A stretch of 64,000 nucleotides of DNA from Aedes albopictus (lineage: Eukaryota; Arthropoda; Insecta; Diptera; Culicidae): positions 222,894,853-222,958,852 of the forward strand of contig NC_085136.1 in NCBI RefSeq assembly GCF_035046485.1, read 5' to 3'. Numbering within the stretch: the first letter of the stretch is position 1; every line of letters begins with the position of its first letter. The notes under the pieces are model-generated. The model saw only the letters and a list, made by a program, of their open reading frames with translations. It was not told the origin of the DNA and ran no database searches. This document shows positions 10,995 to 22,779 of this stretch, piece after piece. Both the position numbers and the translations under genes were made by a program.

Positions 10995-12934
10995 AATTCC
11001 TAGAGCACCATCCTTCGAACTTATCGATCAGTTTCTGTAGATTCCAGCAATCCTCGAGGCCTCTGATCACCATGTAGATCTTTACATCGTCTGCATAAAA
11101 CAAGCGAAATCCAGGTGGAAGCAGCATTTTAACTTCATTTATAAAAATAATGAAGAGCAATGGCCCAAGATTACTCCATTGTGGAACTCCGGATAAATTG
11201 GTGAAAACTGCAGATCCAGCGGATCCAATTTCAACCCACAGTGCGCGGTCGGTGAGATATGAGCTAAATCAGCAGACGAAGGGCGATGACATACCAACTT
11301 TTTTCAGCCTAGCTAGTAGAATGCCGTGATCTACTCTGTCAAAGGCAGCTTTGAGATCGGTGTATACACAGCATCGACTTGAAGTCCAGAATCCATGTTA
11401 CGGAGACAAGTTGTAACAAAGTCTACTACATTTGTCGATACGGAGCGCTTAGGGAAAAATCCACGTTGATCCTGGGATATATAGTTCTGGCAGCTAGCAA
11501 AGAGTGAATCATTGATGATTATTTCAAAGACCTTAGAGCAAGCGCAAAGCGATGTGATACCGCGATAATTATCGACGTTTGATTTGTCTCCTTTTTTGAA
11601 AACCGGAAACATTACGGAATCTTTCCAAGCAGTGGGAAATTTGCTCTGCTGCAAAGGTGCATTGAAGAGCACAGTTAGAGGGTGGATGAAAGCTTCAGCA
11701 CATTTAACAATCAGGCTTGACGGAATGCCATCCGGACCCGCTGAGTAGGAAGTTTCCAATTTTCCAATGGCAGATTCGACGTGACGGGATGTTTTGCTAA
11801 AAGTGTTGAAATCGATTACGTCTAATGGTGTGTCTTGAAGAGCATCAGAGATCTCCTGAGGTGATGCTGATTCGTCGTTAAAAACTTGCTTAAAATGGGT
11901 AGCAAAGAGTTTGCATTTTTCAAGAGAGGTTCTCGCGGTTTCGTTGCCTAAAAACATTTCAACGGGAAGTCTATTTTGTTTTCTTTTTGAATCTACAAAT
12001 GACCAGAAACGCTTGGGGTTACGACGTAGATCTTCCTGTGTGCGAATCACATATCGTTTATAGAGAAAACGATTGTACAATCGGTATCGCTGACTAGCTC
12101 TGTTAAACTGCTGTTTCAGCAGAGTACATCTTGATGCGCAATATCTACGTAAAGCTTTTGATCTTAATCTTTTAAGAGTGCGAAGCCGTCTGTTGGACCA
12201 AGCCGGTTTACGAATAGGCAGACGAGGCGGCACGCAGTCGATGATAGCACGATTTACTACTTCGTTGAAGACATCTACTGCACTGTCGATGCAATCCGAT
12301 GTTTCGATGAAACTCCAGTCAATTGCTTGAATTGCTGCGCTAAGAGCTACGTAGTCAGCACGTCGAAAATCCAACCCTGTAAGATCTGCAATGTCTTCGA
12401 ACCGAACAGCTTGACTCAACTTCACAGAGACTTGCAATGCTGGGTGAGCTTGGTCGAGGGTAGTTAATGGTTCGATCGCTTCCGAAACAGTACAATTACG
12501 AGGCTCGTTTGCCAGCACAAAGTCGAGTAGTCCACCATAACAGTTAGCCACATGGTTGATCTGGGTTAGGCCATGAAGACAGAATCCATCCAGCAAGGAA
12601 GAGCAGGCTGCATACATGTTCGAGTTTATAGCATTTACTGAAGGCAATCAGAAGTTGATCAAGTAAGACCGGATTGGTTGAATTGCAGAATTTGGTCCGA
12701 GAGTGTCATGTTGGAAATAACCGCCCCTAACGAGCTAATGTGGTAATTGATGTCCAAGAGGTTGAATTTCCGGTCTGGTGGTAGATACATAACGCCAAGG
12801 TGAAAGCAACTAGAAGCGATTTTGATCCTAACCCACAGATGCTCAAGTGTATTGCAGACAATGGAAGGATCTAAGCAGCAAGACCAACGTGTGGAGACCG
12901 CGATAAGAATGCCTCCGCCATCGTGACTTTCCAC
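10995..12934 (-). pseudogene. CR1/Jockey-like non-LTR retrotransposon fragment (EN C-terminus + RT)
   Basis: Minus-strand pieces are an endonuclease fragment (12934-12659), then 438 residues (12647-11331) carrying a FWSFVDSKRK linker, SAGPDGIPSS, a DNYRGITSL block and the start of the RT palm. After a frameshift near 11340 the frame resumes with GVPQWSNLGPLLF and FYADDVKIY (11160-about 11000), where similarity stops. No RNase H is present. It is truncated at the RT C-terminus and broken by at least two frameshifts. It is the same general type as the element at 18360-20790, but clearly a different family. Confidence 0.8.
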
Positions 12935-13430
12935 TGTTTTCCAGAAGAATCTGCAGGAATTCCTGAATTATTAACTTGAGGAATCTCGGAAGAAGTTCCT
13001 GGAGCAGTTACGGAAGATGAAGGCCAGGAGAAATTCTTGCAAAAATTTCAAGAAAAACTCCTGGAGGTGTCGGATGATATTCCTCGAGGTATCCCAGAAG
13101 GAGTTCCTGAAGAAATCTTGGAAGGAATAACTGCAGTAATCCTTGGAAGAACTTCTGCAGAAATCCTGGCTTAAGACCCAGGGGATCCACATTTTTTTCT
13201 AGGATTTTGCTAGGATTTTCTTCTAGGATTTCTCAGGGAGTGCCATCTGAGATCGTTTTGAGGGTTCCTTCAAAAGTTCCCTCTTAGTTCCTTTCTGAGA
13301 TTCCTAAAATGATATTTTTTCAGGATTTCTGATATTTCTTCTGGGACGTCAAGCGAATTCTTCCGGGATTTCTACAGGAGTTCGAGAAATCCTTCAGGAA
13401 TTCCATTATACATTCTTAATAGCTTCTTCT
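12935..13430. repeat. Degenerate GGAATT/CTTCC short-period repeat, block 1
   Basis: A long run of imperfect units built on GGAATTCCT and TCTTCTGGGA, spaced about 15-24 bp. Both strands stay open in stretches because the unit length is often a multiple of 3. These ORFs are not genes. Confidence 0.65.
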
Positions 13431-13564
13431 AGAATGTCTTCAAAAAAAAACTTTCATTACTTCCCGAGTAGGTGGAAAAGTCAGATGAATAGCATATTCA
13501 GTTATTATTGATTGAATTGCTGAAAAGCAAAAACAAGATTTGTCACTTTTTTTCTAGAAAAAAA

Positions 13565-13655
13565 ATTTAAAAAAATGTCAGCATCCAGCATCGAACCTAC
13601 AAACCTTGGTATTTACAGGTCACGATGCTTACCACTCAACTGTGGCTCGCTGTAA
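13565..13655 (-). repeat. tRNA-like sequence, probable SINE head or tRNA relic
   Basis: Read on the minus strand there is an A-box-like GTTGAGTGGTAAGC, followed about 35 bases later by a B-box-like GGTTCGATGC, and partly complementary ends (CAGC/GCTG). Stem pairing is too poor for a functional tRNA. The interval around it (13430-13970) shows nothing else. Confidence 0.35.
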
Positions 13656-13974
13656 ATAACATGGTAATATGAGCATGCGATTCTTCGTTTCCACAGCTCA
13701 GAAAGATGGACATGGCATTTCACTAACATTGAGCAATCTCTATGGGTGTATGTGTTCCATTTTGGCAGAAGAGCTAAACTTGTTCTTATGCAGAAATTTT
13801 CAGCTATTTCGACAAGAACAAAAACTGATATCATATAACTTTGAGCTACTCGTGCGATATTCATTAGATTTTTTAATAACTCATCAAAATCACATCGAGC
13901 TATGACAGAAAAAAATGTTCGATTTGAGATATGATTTAGATATTCTCGTCTAACCGGGTTCCAAAAAATATGGC

Positions 13975-14346
13975 AGGATTTCTTTCAGTATTCCTTCCGG
14001 AGTTCTTTGTGGGATTTCATCAGGAATTCTTTCATCTAGATCATGCCAGGAATCCAACAAGAACTTCTTTCAGTGTTCCTTCAACTTCTTCGGGATTCTT
14101 CCAGGAGCTCCTTCCGGGATTCTTTCAGAAACTACTTCTGTAACTGCTTCAAAAATTTCAGGAATTTCTTCTGGGATTCCGTCAGGAATTGCTTCTGGAA
14201 TTTCTTCAGGAACTCCTTCGTGGATTGCTTCGTGAACTTCTTCCGGGATTCATTTGGGAACTCTTGCCGGGATTCTTCCGGGAACTTCTTCTGGAATCCT
14301 TCCGGAAACTGCTTCCACGATTTCTTCAAAAACTCTTTCCAGGACT
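13975..14346. repeat. Degenerate CTTCCGGGATTCTTTC repeat, left of the gypsy insertion
   Basis: The same repeat style as 12935-13430. The 105-codon ORF across it is a product of the repeat (F/N/R/S/D only). The Ty3/gypsy element is inserted in this array, which continues at 21620-22000. Confidence 0.7.
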
Positions 14347-14529
14347 TGTTGCATTATTAGATATGTATTTGTATTCTCGTATAAACATCAATAAGTATTA
14401 CTGGCAACTCTGAAAACGTTAACACCCTTCCAGCATTATACACTTTATGTAGAACACAATATCAGTCATTAAACTATCCTTTTCGAGTAAAGACGCGTAC
14501 TCGTTTCTCTCTGATCCGAACTCGTAACA
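14347..14529 (+). repeat. 5' LTR of the gypsy element
   Basis: 183 bp, TG...CA bounded, identical to 21437-21619 by direct reading. Confidence 0.95.
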
Positions 14530-14749
14530 TGGAGTCAGAAGTGATCGCGGATTACGAAACAGGTTCCGGATAGATTTCGCGATTCCGACGATAGTGACGA
14601 TTAATCCCGTGTGGAAACTCGAAGTGCGTGGAATTGAGCGCAATAACGATAGAAAGCAAAACAGGCTTTTTCTTTTGCGACGCGTCGAACTGCTACGCGA
14701 AAATTTCGTACGCCATTTTCTTTCCGGCCGGGCTTGAAGAATCGTCAAG

Positions 14750-17700
14750 ATGGAGTTGCAACACATAGCTAAGTTATTGGAAAATCAGAACACGTTGTTC
14801 GGTGAAATGATGCGACAGATGAGTCAACAATCGGCGGCAGCGGCCGCTGCTCCGACGGTTTCACCGAATGTGCCTCTTCCCCCGCCTCTCTCAATTGATG
14901 GTGACATGGAAGAAAACATGAGTTTTTTTGAATCCAATTGGAAAAATTACGCCACGGCAATAGGAATGAATGATTGGCCGGTGGTCGATGAACCTAAAAA
15001 AGTGAGCTTTTTGTTATCTGTTGTGGGCGCGCCTGCGCTGAAAAAATATTTCAATTTCGAGCTGACAGCACAGGATAAGCAAAATTCGGACACAGTGCTC
15101 GCTGAGATTCGTGCAAAGGTGGTGTGTAAGCGAAACTTGATCGTGGACAGGCTGGAGTTTTTCAGTGCCGCGCAGCTATCTTCTGAAAGTGTCGATGAAT
15201 TTGTTTGTCGTTTAAAAAGCTTGGCTAAGCCATGCAAGTTTGGTGCGCTCGAGCCCGAGTTGATAACGTACAAACTCGTTACCTCTAACAAGTGGCCCCA
15301 CGTGAAGACGAAAATGCTTACCATGAATGACGTAGACACTGCAAAAGCGATTGACTTGTGTCGTATGGAAGAAATAACGGCAAAGCATTCGCAAGTGCTT
15401 TCGTTGGATCGCAAACTGGATGTAAACAAAGTGAAAACCTCGAAGAGTCGGAAGTGCAAGTTTTGTGGAGAGTGGCATGTTTTTGCGAAAGGATCTTGCC
15501 CCGCGTACGGAAAGAAGTGTAAGAAGTGTAGTGGCAAGAACCACTTTGAGAAAGTGTGCCGCGTCGGGAAAGAAAGCTTTTCGAAGCACGGAAAATCAAG
15601 GAAAGTGAAGGAAGTAAAAGACGAGGAGTACAGTACGGATGGTAGTGATTCAGAGCATGATTACGGTGAACAATCTAGTGATTCGGAAGTAGAAGGTGAG
15701 ATCGGAAAGATCTATGATAACTCCCAGAAAGGTGGAAGTGTGCTGGCAGAAGTTATGATGAAGGCTGATGGAAAATGGAAAAGTGTGAAGTGCGAGCTCG
15801 ACACGGGTGCCAATACGAGCCTCGTTGGCTATGATTGGTTGTGTAAACTAACGAATGACCCCGATCCAGTACTTTTGCCGTCTCCGTTCAAACTACAAGC
15901 GTTTGGCGGTAATGCAATCACGGTGCTGGGACAAGTGAAATTTCCGTGTAAACATAAGAACAAGAAGTACATTCTGGTGCTTCAGGTGGTTGATGTTAGT
16001 CACAGGCCTCTGCTGTCGCTGAGAGTCTGCACAACCTTGGGATTAGTGAAGTTCTGCAAAAACGTTTCAGTGAGCTCTCCATTATCATCGAATAATGATA
16101 TGGAAATGCTGAAAATTTATCGAATCAGAGCAGAAGAAATTGTAAACCAGTTCAGTGACATTTTCAACGGATACGGTAAAATGGAAGGCGAAGTTACCTT
16201 GGAGGTGGATACAACCGTTCCACCAGTAATTCAACAGCCTCGGCGTGTGCCGATTGCACTACGCGACAAGCTTCAGGCCGAGTTGGACAAGCTGCAGCAG
16301 GACGGAATAATCACAAGGGAGTATAATCACACGGAATGGGTGAGTAACATCCTTCTTGTTAGACGTGGCTCGGAGGGTTCAAACGCCCTCCGGATTTGCT
16401 TGGACCCCATCCCCTTAAACAAAGCGCTAAAGCGACCGAACCTTCAGTTCGTGACTCTCGATGAGATCCTCCCCGAGCTTGGTCAAGCAAAAGTTTTTTC
16501 TACCGTTGACGCGAAAAAAGGCTTTTGGCACGTTGTGCTGGATGAGAATAGTAGCAAGTTAACTTCGTTTTGGACCCCCTTTGGTCGTTACCGTTGGTTG
16601 AGATTACCCTTTGGAATCACGTCTGCCCCTGAAATCTTTCAAACAAAATTACAAGAGATCATCCACGGTCTGAAGGGTGTAGAGTGTTTGGCGGATGACT
16701 TGTTGATCTACGGTCGAGGTGAAACATTTGAAGAGGCTTTGGTGGACCATAACAGAAATCTGGAGAAGTTGTTACTGCGACTGCAGCAGCACAACGTAAA
16801 GCTGAATAAGGCCAAGCTAAAACTCTGCGAAACGTCCGTTAAATTTTATGGTCACATTCTTACAACCCAGGGTCTGAAACCGGACGAGTCAAAAGTGTCC
16901 TCCATTGTCCACTATCCAACTCCTTCGAATAGGGCTGAGCTACATCGTTTTGTTGGTATGATTACCTATCTGAGTCGATTTATTCCCAACTTGAGCGCAA
17001 ATTGTGTCAGTTTGAGACAACTGATCTCCGAAAAAGTTCCATGGGAATGGACATCTCTGCAAAACGAAGAATTTCTAAAACTCAAATCTTTAGTTGCTGA
17101 TATCAAGACTCTTCGTTACTACGATGTTCGCCAACCACTGGTAATTGAATGCGACGCTAGTTCCTTCGGATTAGGTGCGGCGGTGTTCCAACAAGGCGGT
17201 ATAATTGGTTTTGCCTCCCGTACACTAACTGCCACGGAAAAAAATTACGCTCAGATAGAGAAGGAGCTTTTGTCCATCCTATTCGCTTGCACACGATTCG
17301 ACCAGCTAGTAGTGGGGAATCCAAAGACTATCATCAAGACAGACCATAAACCGCTTATAAATATCTTCAAGAAGCCTTTGTTGACTGCTCCGAAGCGATT
17401 GCAACACATGTTGCTTAATCTGCAGCGTTACGACATCGAGATACAATTCGTGACGGGCAAGGAAAATGTTGTAGCGGATGCGATCTCTCGTGCACCCCAC
17501 AACGACACTCTGGAAACGCAGTCCTTCAAGAAGATGAACATCTACCGGGTTTTCAAACAACTGGAAGATTGGAAACTGTCAAGCTACCTCAGCATTTCTG
17601 ATGCTTGTTTGGCAACTATCATCGAAGCAACCCTGCAAGATTCTGCTCTACAAGCGGTAAGGCATTTCATCCAGAACGGTTGGCCGAATTCGTTTAAGAT

Positions 17701-18360
17701 TGTTCCTGCTTTGGCGAAAATGTATTACAAATACAGAGACGAACTCTCAACGCAAGACGGCCTAATATTCAGAAACGACCGAATTGTAATTCCAAGCAGT
17801 CTGCAGCGCTCCATGATTGACCGTGTGCACGCAAGTCACAATGGGATCGAGTCAACTCTCAGACTAGCCCGGGAAAACGTCTTCTGGCCGGGTATGAGTC
17901 CTCAGATTACGGATGTTGTAAAGGAATGTTCTGTTTGTGCTCGATACGGCTCAAGTCAACCGAAACCTCCAATGCAAAGTCACCCAGTACCGATCTATCC
18001 CTTTCAGGTCGTGTCATTGGACATATTCTTCGCCGAGTATCGAGGTCGAAAACGAAATTTCCTGGTGATGGTTGACCATTACTCGGACTACATCGAGCTA
18101 GACATTTTGAAAGACATGACAGCAAGTACCCTGGTCGAAATCTGTAGGCGAAACTTTGCTCGTTACGGTGTTCCACAGTTGGTGATTTCGGACAACGGAA
18201 CGAATCTGGTTAATGAGGAGATGAAAAATTTTGCGAAATTGTGGAACTTCGAGCATTCCACTTCAGCACCAAGTCATCAGCAAGCCAACGGGAAAGCTGA
18301 AGCAGCAGTGAAAATCATGAAACGGTTGATCCAGAAATCCGAAGATACTACCGAATCTGC
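14750..18360 (+). CDS. Ty3/gypsy Gag-Pol, 3' end interrupted
   Basis: A single long frame. Gag covers residues 1 to about 230, followed by two cysteine knuckles (about 236-275). The aspartic protease motif LDTGANTSL is near 350, RT near 510-700 with FSTVDAKKGFWHV and LADDLLIYG at about 646, and RNase H near 795-920 (IECDASS, TDHKPL). Integrase follows with an HHCC-like zinc region (about 1026-1065) and the D, D and E residues in SLDIFF, SDNGT and GKAEA (about 1089, 1147, 1181). All catalytic motifs are present. The open frame runs on to 18436, but sequence after about 18360 belongs to the inserted non-LTR element. Gag and Pol lie in one frame with no visible frameshift or stop. The LADD box instead of Y/F-x-DD is a mild variant. 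Confidence 0.92.
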
Positions 18361-20790
18361 CGTCGAATGCTTCTTCAGAACAAGAGTTGATCCTTACCGA
18401 AAACATGATTTCGAGCGGACTACAACAAATCTGTGATGTATCAAATTTTAACCGTCGTCTACTTGACTTGGCCTTCGTGAGTAACAGTAGTGAAGCTGAG
18501 CTTATTGAAGCACCATCGACAATTTTAAGCCCTGACCGCCACCACACACCGTTCGTTGTACGTTTAGATATACGCCCCGTACTGGATCAGCATCATCACA
18601 CAAACGTAGAACAAGATTTCGACTTTGGCCGTTGTGACTACGACGCAGTTATAAACGAGCTCAATTCTCTCGATTGGCACTAGACTCTTGCTGCACCTGA
18701 CATCAACTCAACGCTAGCGAATTTCTACAATACAGTTTTTGACTCGGTGAGTAGGCATACTCCTCTGCGTAGAACGTTCGTCAGACGACCGTATAAGCTA
18801 CCTTGGTGGAATGCAGAGTTGCAACATCGACGCAACACCCTTCGTAAAGTTCGGCGTAGATTTTTCCGAGTTCGATCTGCTCAAAACCGTACTCTTCTTC
18901 AAAATGTCGAGGCAGAGTATGCTGAAAGCGTAACCTCCACTTTTCGTGAATACGTTTTCCGAATGCAGGACGAAGTTAGAACAAACCCTTCCTCTTTCTG
19001 GCGCTTTATCAAAAGCAGGAAAAACTCAAATTCGATTCCATCAGAAATGCAACTTGGAAACGAAACATCACAAGATGATGCTGCTGCTGCTGAAATGTTT
19101 GCCAATTTTTTCAAATCTGTATACAGCGCCAATACTCCTCCTGTTTCGCCGGAGGTTGTGAACTCCCTGCCATCGTACAATATCAATTTTCCACGCCCTA
19201 CTTTTTCAATAGAAGAAGTTTCCGGTGCTCTCAGCTCACTCGATCCATCAAAGGGTCCAGGACCTGATAAGTTGCCTCCTGCATTCATTAAAAAATGTGC
19301 CAGTGCGCTAGGGCCACCTGTATGCCTACTTTTCAATATGTCGCTTGGGCAAGGCGTATTTCCAGACGTATGGAAACTATCAGCAGTCACTCCCGTACAT
19401 AAGACTGGTAGCATTCACAATGTGGAGAATTACCGCCCTATATCAATATTGTGCTGTCTCGCAAAAGTACTGGAGCTTTTGATTCATGATAGGATGTATT
19501 CTGCTGCTAAGCCTATAATATCGGAGTACCAGCATGGGTTTGTTAAAAACAGATCCACCGTAACAAATCTGATGTGCTACACTAGCACACTTCATGCCTG
19601 CCTGGAAAAGCGATGCCAAGTGGACAGCATCTATTTTGACTTCTCGAAAGCCTTCGATAAAGTCCCGCACGGCCTTACCCTGACCAAGTTGGAGCGCTTA
19701 GGATTTCCGGATTGGATCATCAGCTGGTTACGTTCCTATTTGGTTGGTAGATCTGCCTTTGTAAAGTTGAAAAACGTAAAATCCGACATCTACACAACGC
19801 CAACCGGCGTGCCGCAGGGTAGCCACCTTGGTCCGTTAATTTTTATCCTTTTTGCTAACGACCTATGCCACCGAATCCGTTCTCACTGCCTTATGTATGC
19901 CGACGACCTTAAAATATACAGAATAATCTCATCCTTAATCGACTGTGCTGCGCTACAACAGGATCTCGACGCCGTAGCAGATTGGTGTTCCTCAAATGGC
20001 ATGGAGTTGAATATCAAAAAGTGCAAAACGATCAGTTTTTGTAGAACGACGCCACTTACGAGTTTCGACTACAGCATAAATGGCAACAGTGTAGATCGTG
20101 TGTCCTCTATCAAAGACCTAGGTGTTACGATAGACTGTAAACTGAACTTCAGTGAGCATATCTCGACGACAACTGCTAAAGCCTTTGCGGTTCTAGGATT
20201 CATACGCCGCAACGCTGCGGACTTTGACGACGTCTACGTCTTGAAAACGTTATACAGTAGTCTTGTGCGAAGCATATTAGAATACGCCGTTCCAGTCTGG
20301 GCTCCGTACCAAGAACTTCATATGGCGCGGATCGAAAGAGTTCAGCGTAGTTTTGTTCGTTTTGCGTTGAGGAGACTGCCATGGAATGATCCGCACAGAT
20401 TGCCACCATACGACCACCGCCGCCAGCTAATTAGATTAGAATCTCTACGCCAGCGTCGTGAGTACCATCAAAGAATGTTTGCTTTCGACATAGTGAGTGG
20501 ACATCTAGACTGTGCACCGCTCCTGCAATGCGTCAATTTTTATGTTCCTGCTCGCCGTCTCCGCCAGCGTCAACTGTTCCACGCTACTAGGCACACGACA
20601 GTATTTGGCCATAATCATCCCCTGGAAAGATGCCTCGCCCTCGTCAACGATTTGCCTTGGTTTGATTTTAATATTAGTAGAACACAATTCAAAACGTGTA
20701 TTAGAAATATAAGTTAATTTTTGTTTTTCTGTTTTATCAGTCTGTACGGCAGTTTAGCCGAAGACGTAGAAATAAATAAATATCAAATAT
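18360..20790 (+). mobile_element. 5'-truncated CR1/Jockey-like element inserted in the gypsy pol
   Basis: Non-LTR sequence begins about 18360 with the end of an endonuclease domain and finishes at an A-rich AAATAAATAAATATC tail near 20790, after which gypsy pol C-terminal coding resumes. No target duplication is obvious, and the joint may have removed part of the gypsy integrase C-terminus (inferred). Because the gypsy LTRs are identical, this insertion must be younger than a recent event. Confidence 0.85.
18366..20717 (+). pseudogene. CR1/Jockey-like ORF2 (EN C-terminus + RT) with one in-frame TAG
   Basis: Endonuclease remnant (to about residue 100) with HHTPFVV, then one TAG at 18681-18683. 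The same frame then continues for 656 codons through SKGPGPDKLPP, VENYRPISIL, the YFDFSKAFDKV palm block, GVPQGSHLGPLIF and the catalytic CLMYADDLKIY (about 19890-19920), to a C-terminal thumb region with IRRNAADFDD and LRRLPWNDP. There is no RNase H. Apart from the TAG the frame is intact, so this copy is a recent, 5'-truncated insertion. The stop follows RNIS at 20715-20717. Confidence 0.88.
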
Positions 20791-20791
20791 C

Positions 20792-21410
20792 AGGTGTTCC
20801 GGCATCGGTGGAAAAGTATCTCCCAAGAGCATTTCCCAACGTGTCCGAAAACATTTTGGAAAACAGAAGGAAGATAAAGTATTACTATGATCGAAAAGCA
20901 CGTGACCTACCAACGTTTGAGCCTGGATCTCCTGTGTACGTGCAACTACATCCAGAATCCGATAAGAAGTGGACTCCTGCCATTATTCAGCGCAAGGACA
21001 ACGAAAGATCATACATGGTCGAGGCTCGAGGATCCTGCTATCGCCGTGACTTAGTAAACATCAAACCGCGTAAAGAACCAGTTTCATGCCCGCCTGTACC
21101 GCAACCGTTAGTCGGTCAATCAAGCCATCAAGAAAATCAAGCAGCTGCTGAACCAAGCAAACCACCAATCTGTACTCCGCCGAGGCCACGATTGTCTACA
21201 GATGTTATACCGCTGTCTCCAACACGTGATCACCTTTGGGATAACATGTCGAATGCCGATCAACCACAGGAATCGGTGTTGCCGAGTGTATTGCCAACAA
21301 CAGAGACCAAAGTTCTGGCGGATACGGCCAAGGACGCAGCGAAGGCCAGCCGACCAAAACGCGAGAGGAAGATGCCAGCGAAGTTTCAAGACTATGTACT
21401 TAAGAAGTGA
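20792..21410 (+). CDS. Ty3/gypsy Pol C-terminal segment, downstream of the insertion
   Basis: The segment carries KYYYDRKARDLP and PVYVQLHPESDKKWTPA, the conserved GPY/F-like end of gypsy integrases, then a proline-rich tail that ends at a stop 29 bp before the 3' LTR. It is the continuation of the pol frame at 14750-18360. Codons upstream of about 20792 in this frame come from the 3' UTR of the inserted non-LTR element. Confidence 0.85.
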
Positions 21411-21436
21411 ATATTACTTTTAAACTGAGAAGGGGA

Positions 21437-21619
21437 TGTTGCATTATTAGATATGTATTTGTATTCTCGTATAAACATCAATAAGTATTACTGGCAACTC
21501 TGAAAACGTTAACACCCTTCCAGCATTATACACTTTATGTAGAACACAATATCAGTCATTAAACTATCCTTTTCGAGTAAAGACGCGTACTCGTTTCTCT
21601 CTGATCCGAACTCGTAACA
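21437..21619 (+). repeat. 3' LTR of the gypsy element
   Basis: 183 bp. The polypurine tract GAGAAGGGGA lies directly upstream and the GGACT duplication directly downstream. Confidence 0.95.
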
Positions 21620-22000
21620 GGACTCATCTAGGAACTCTTTATTGATTTTATCCAAGCAATTCCGTTTGGATTCTTGCAGAACCTGCTGAAATTCTTCCAG
21701 AAGTTCGTTCTGGAATTTTTTCAGATATTTCTAATGGGCATCCTCCAAGAGTTTATTAGGGAGTATGTTGAGCAATTTCTCCTGCAGTTTTTTTTAATAG
21801 CATTCCATAAGATGTTTCTACAAGATTTCTTTGAGAAAATATCCTAGCAAGTTTTTTTTTCTGGTTTTCTTCCAATAGAAGTTCCTGGAGGAATCTGAAA
21901 TGCAGCCTTTCAGGAATCCCAGACGAAATTAGGGATCTCAGACGACGGATTGAAGGAATCCTTAATAAACCGCTGGAAGAATCTCATCAAGCTTGCTTGT
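21620..22000. repeat. Degenerate short-period repeat, right of the gypsy insertion
   Basis: It continues the AGGAACTC/TTCTTCCAG array broken by the gypsy insertion at GGACT. Confidence 0.6.
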
Positions 22001-22779
22001 AATTTTGCGAGCAAGAAATTATTTTATGTTGAATCTGATGAAATGAAATGGACATAAATATTTACGCCAAGTGTAGTATTCAGAATTACTTTCTGTGATA
22101 TAATCAAGCATATTATACGGCTTAATCTGATGAGATTCTCGCACATAGGCCACTGTTTGTGTCACTGTTTGTGTTTACATCTTCCTTTGATTAGATTCTT
22201 TTCCTCTTCCACATTTTCCTTATACTAACATCTATTGCTTCATTTATGTGATAGAATATTACCCGAATTTTCATGTAAATAGACTTTTTGCACTTCATAA
22301 ACAGATATCACATGTAAACGATCGTGCAATGAATTACAATTGTACATGTAAGATCATCAGTTGTAAATATTGATACGCAAATAATTTTGAAGAACATTGT
22401 ATTGGATGTGAAAAGCTAATACATACTTAGTTTTATTTGGTAGGACTTACAAATCATTTTATGAATAATCCGTGACTTAACCCAATCAGCCGCAGTAAAC
22501 CATCAGCTAACCCTCATTGCTCAACACTTCATTATCCAGTATATTCTACGGTCTCCAATTATTATTTGGTATCAATTGTGTCACGAGTGGATCACTTTGT
22601 TACAATTTCCATCAATCGGTGCGCGTTCAATGGCATTTGTCGTTTTCCCAGCGTTTCCTATAATTCCACCGCCACCTTGCATGTCATTACTCATACGCTG
22701 CTCCACTTTCTTCCCAAACTCCGAACTTGATCGCGCGCACATACGCACACACACACAAACGCATACTCAACACGGTCAG
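22001..22779 (+). other. Intron sequence before the first visible Skeletor exon
   Basis: AT-rich, with a CACACA stretch near 22745-22760 just before the acceptor at 22778-22779. I find no DM13-type exon here. Confidence 0.5.

Larger units (their letters stand above)
14347..21619 (+). mobile_element. Ty3/gypsy LTR retrotransposon, complete borders, internally interrupted
   Basis: Two 183-bp LTRs (14347-14529, 21437-21619) read identical base for base, start TGTTGC and end AACA. The target duplication is GGACT on both sides (14342-14346, 21620-21624). A putative primer-binding site starts TGGAGTC right after the 5' LTR, and a purine tract (GAGAAGGGGA, 21427-21436) abuts the 3' LTR. Identical LTRs indicate a recent insertion. 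The gag-pol frame is cut near 18360 by a CR1/Jockey-like insertion, so this copy cannot be autonomous. Gene content and PR-RT-RNH-IN order fit Ty3/gypsy. A mag-like lineage is possible but untested. Confidence 0.95.

Noticed and set aside
13565..13655. Functional tRNA on minus
   Set aside because: A- and B-box-like sequences exist, but T-stem and acceptor stem do not pair, so it is listed only as tRNA-like.
14043..14360. 105-codon ORF of Phe, Asn, Arg, Ser and Asp
   Set aside because: Product of a short-period degenerate repeat whose units are often multiples of 3; the opposite strand is open too.
14750..21410. A retroviral env gene downstream of pol
   Set aside because: Only integrase C-terminus and a proline-rich tail lie between the insertion and the 3' LTR; no membrane or signal segments.
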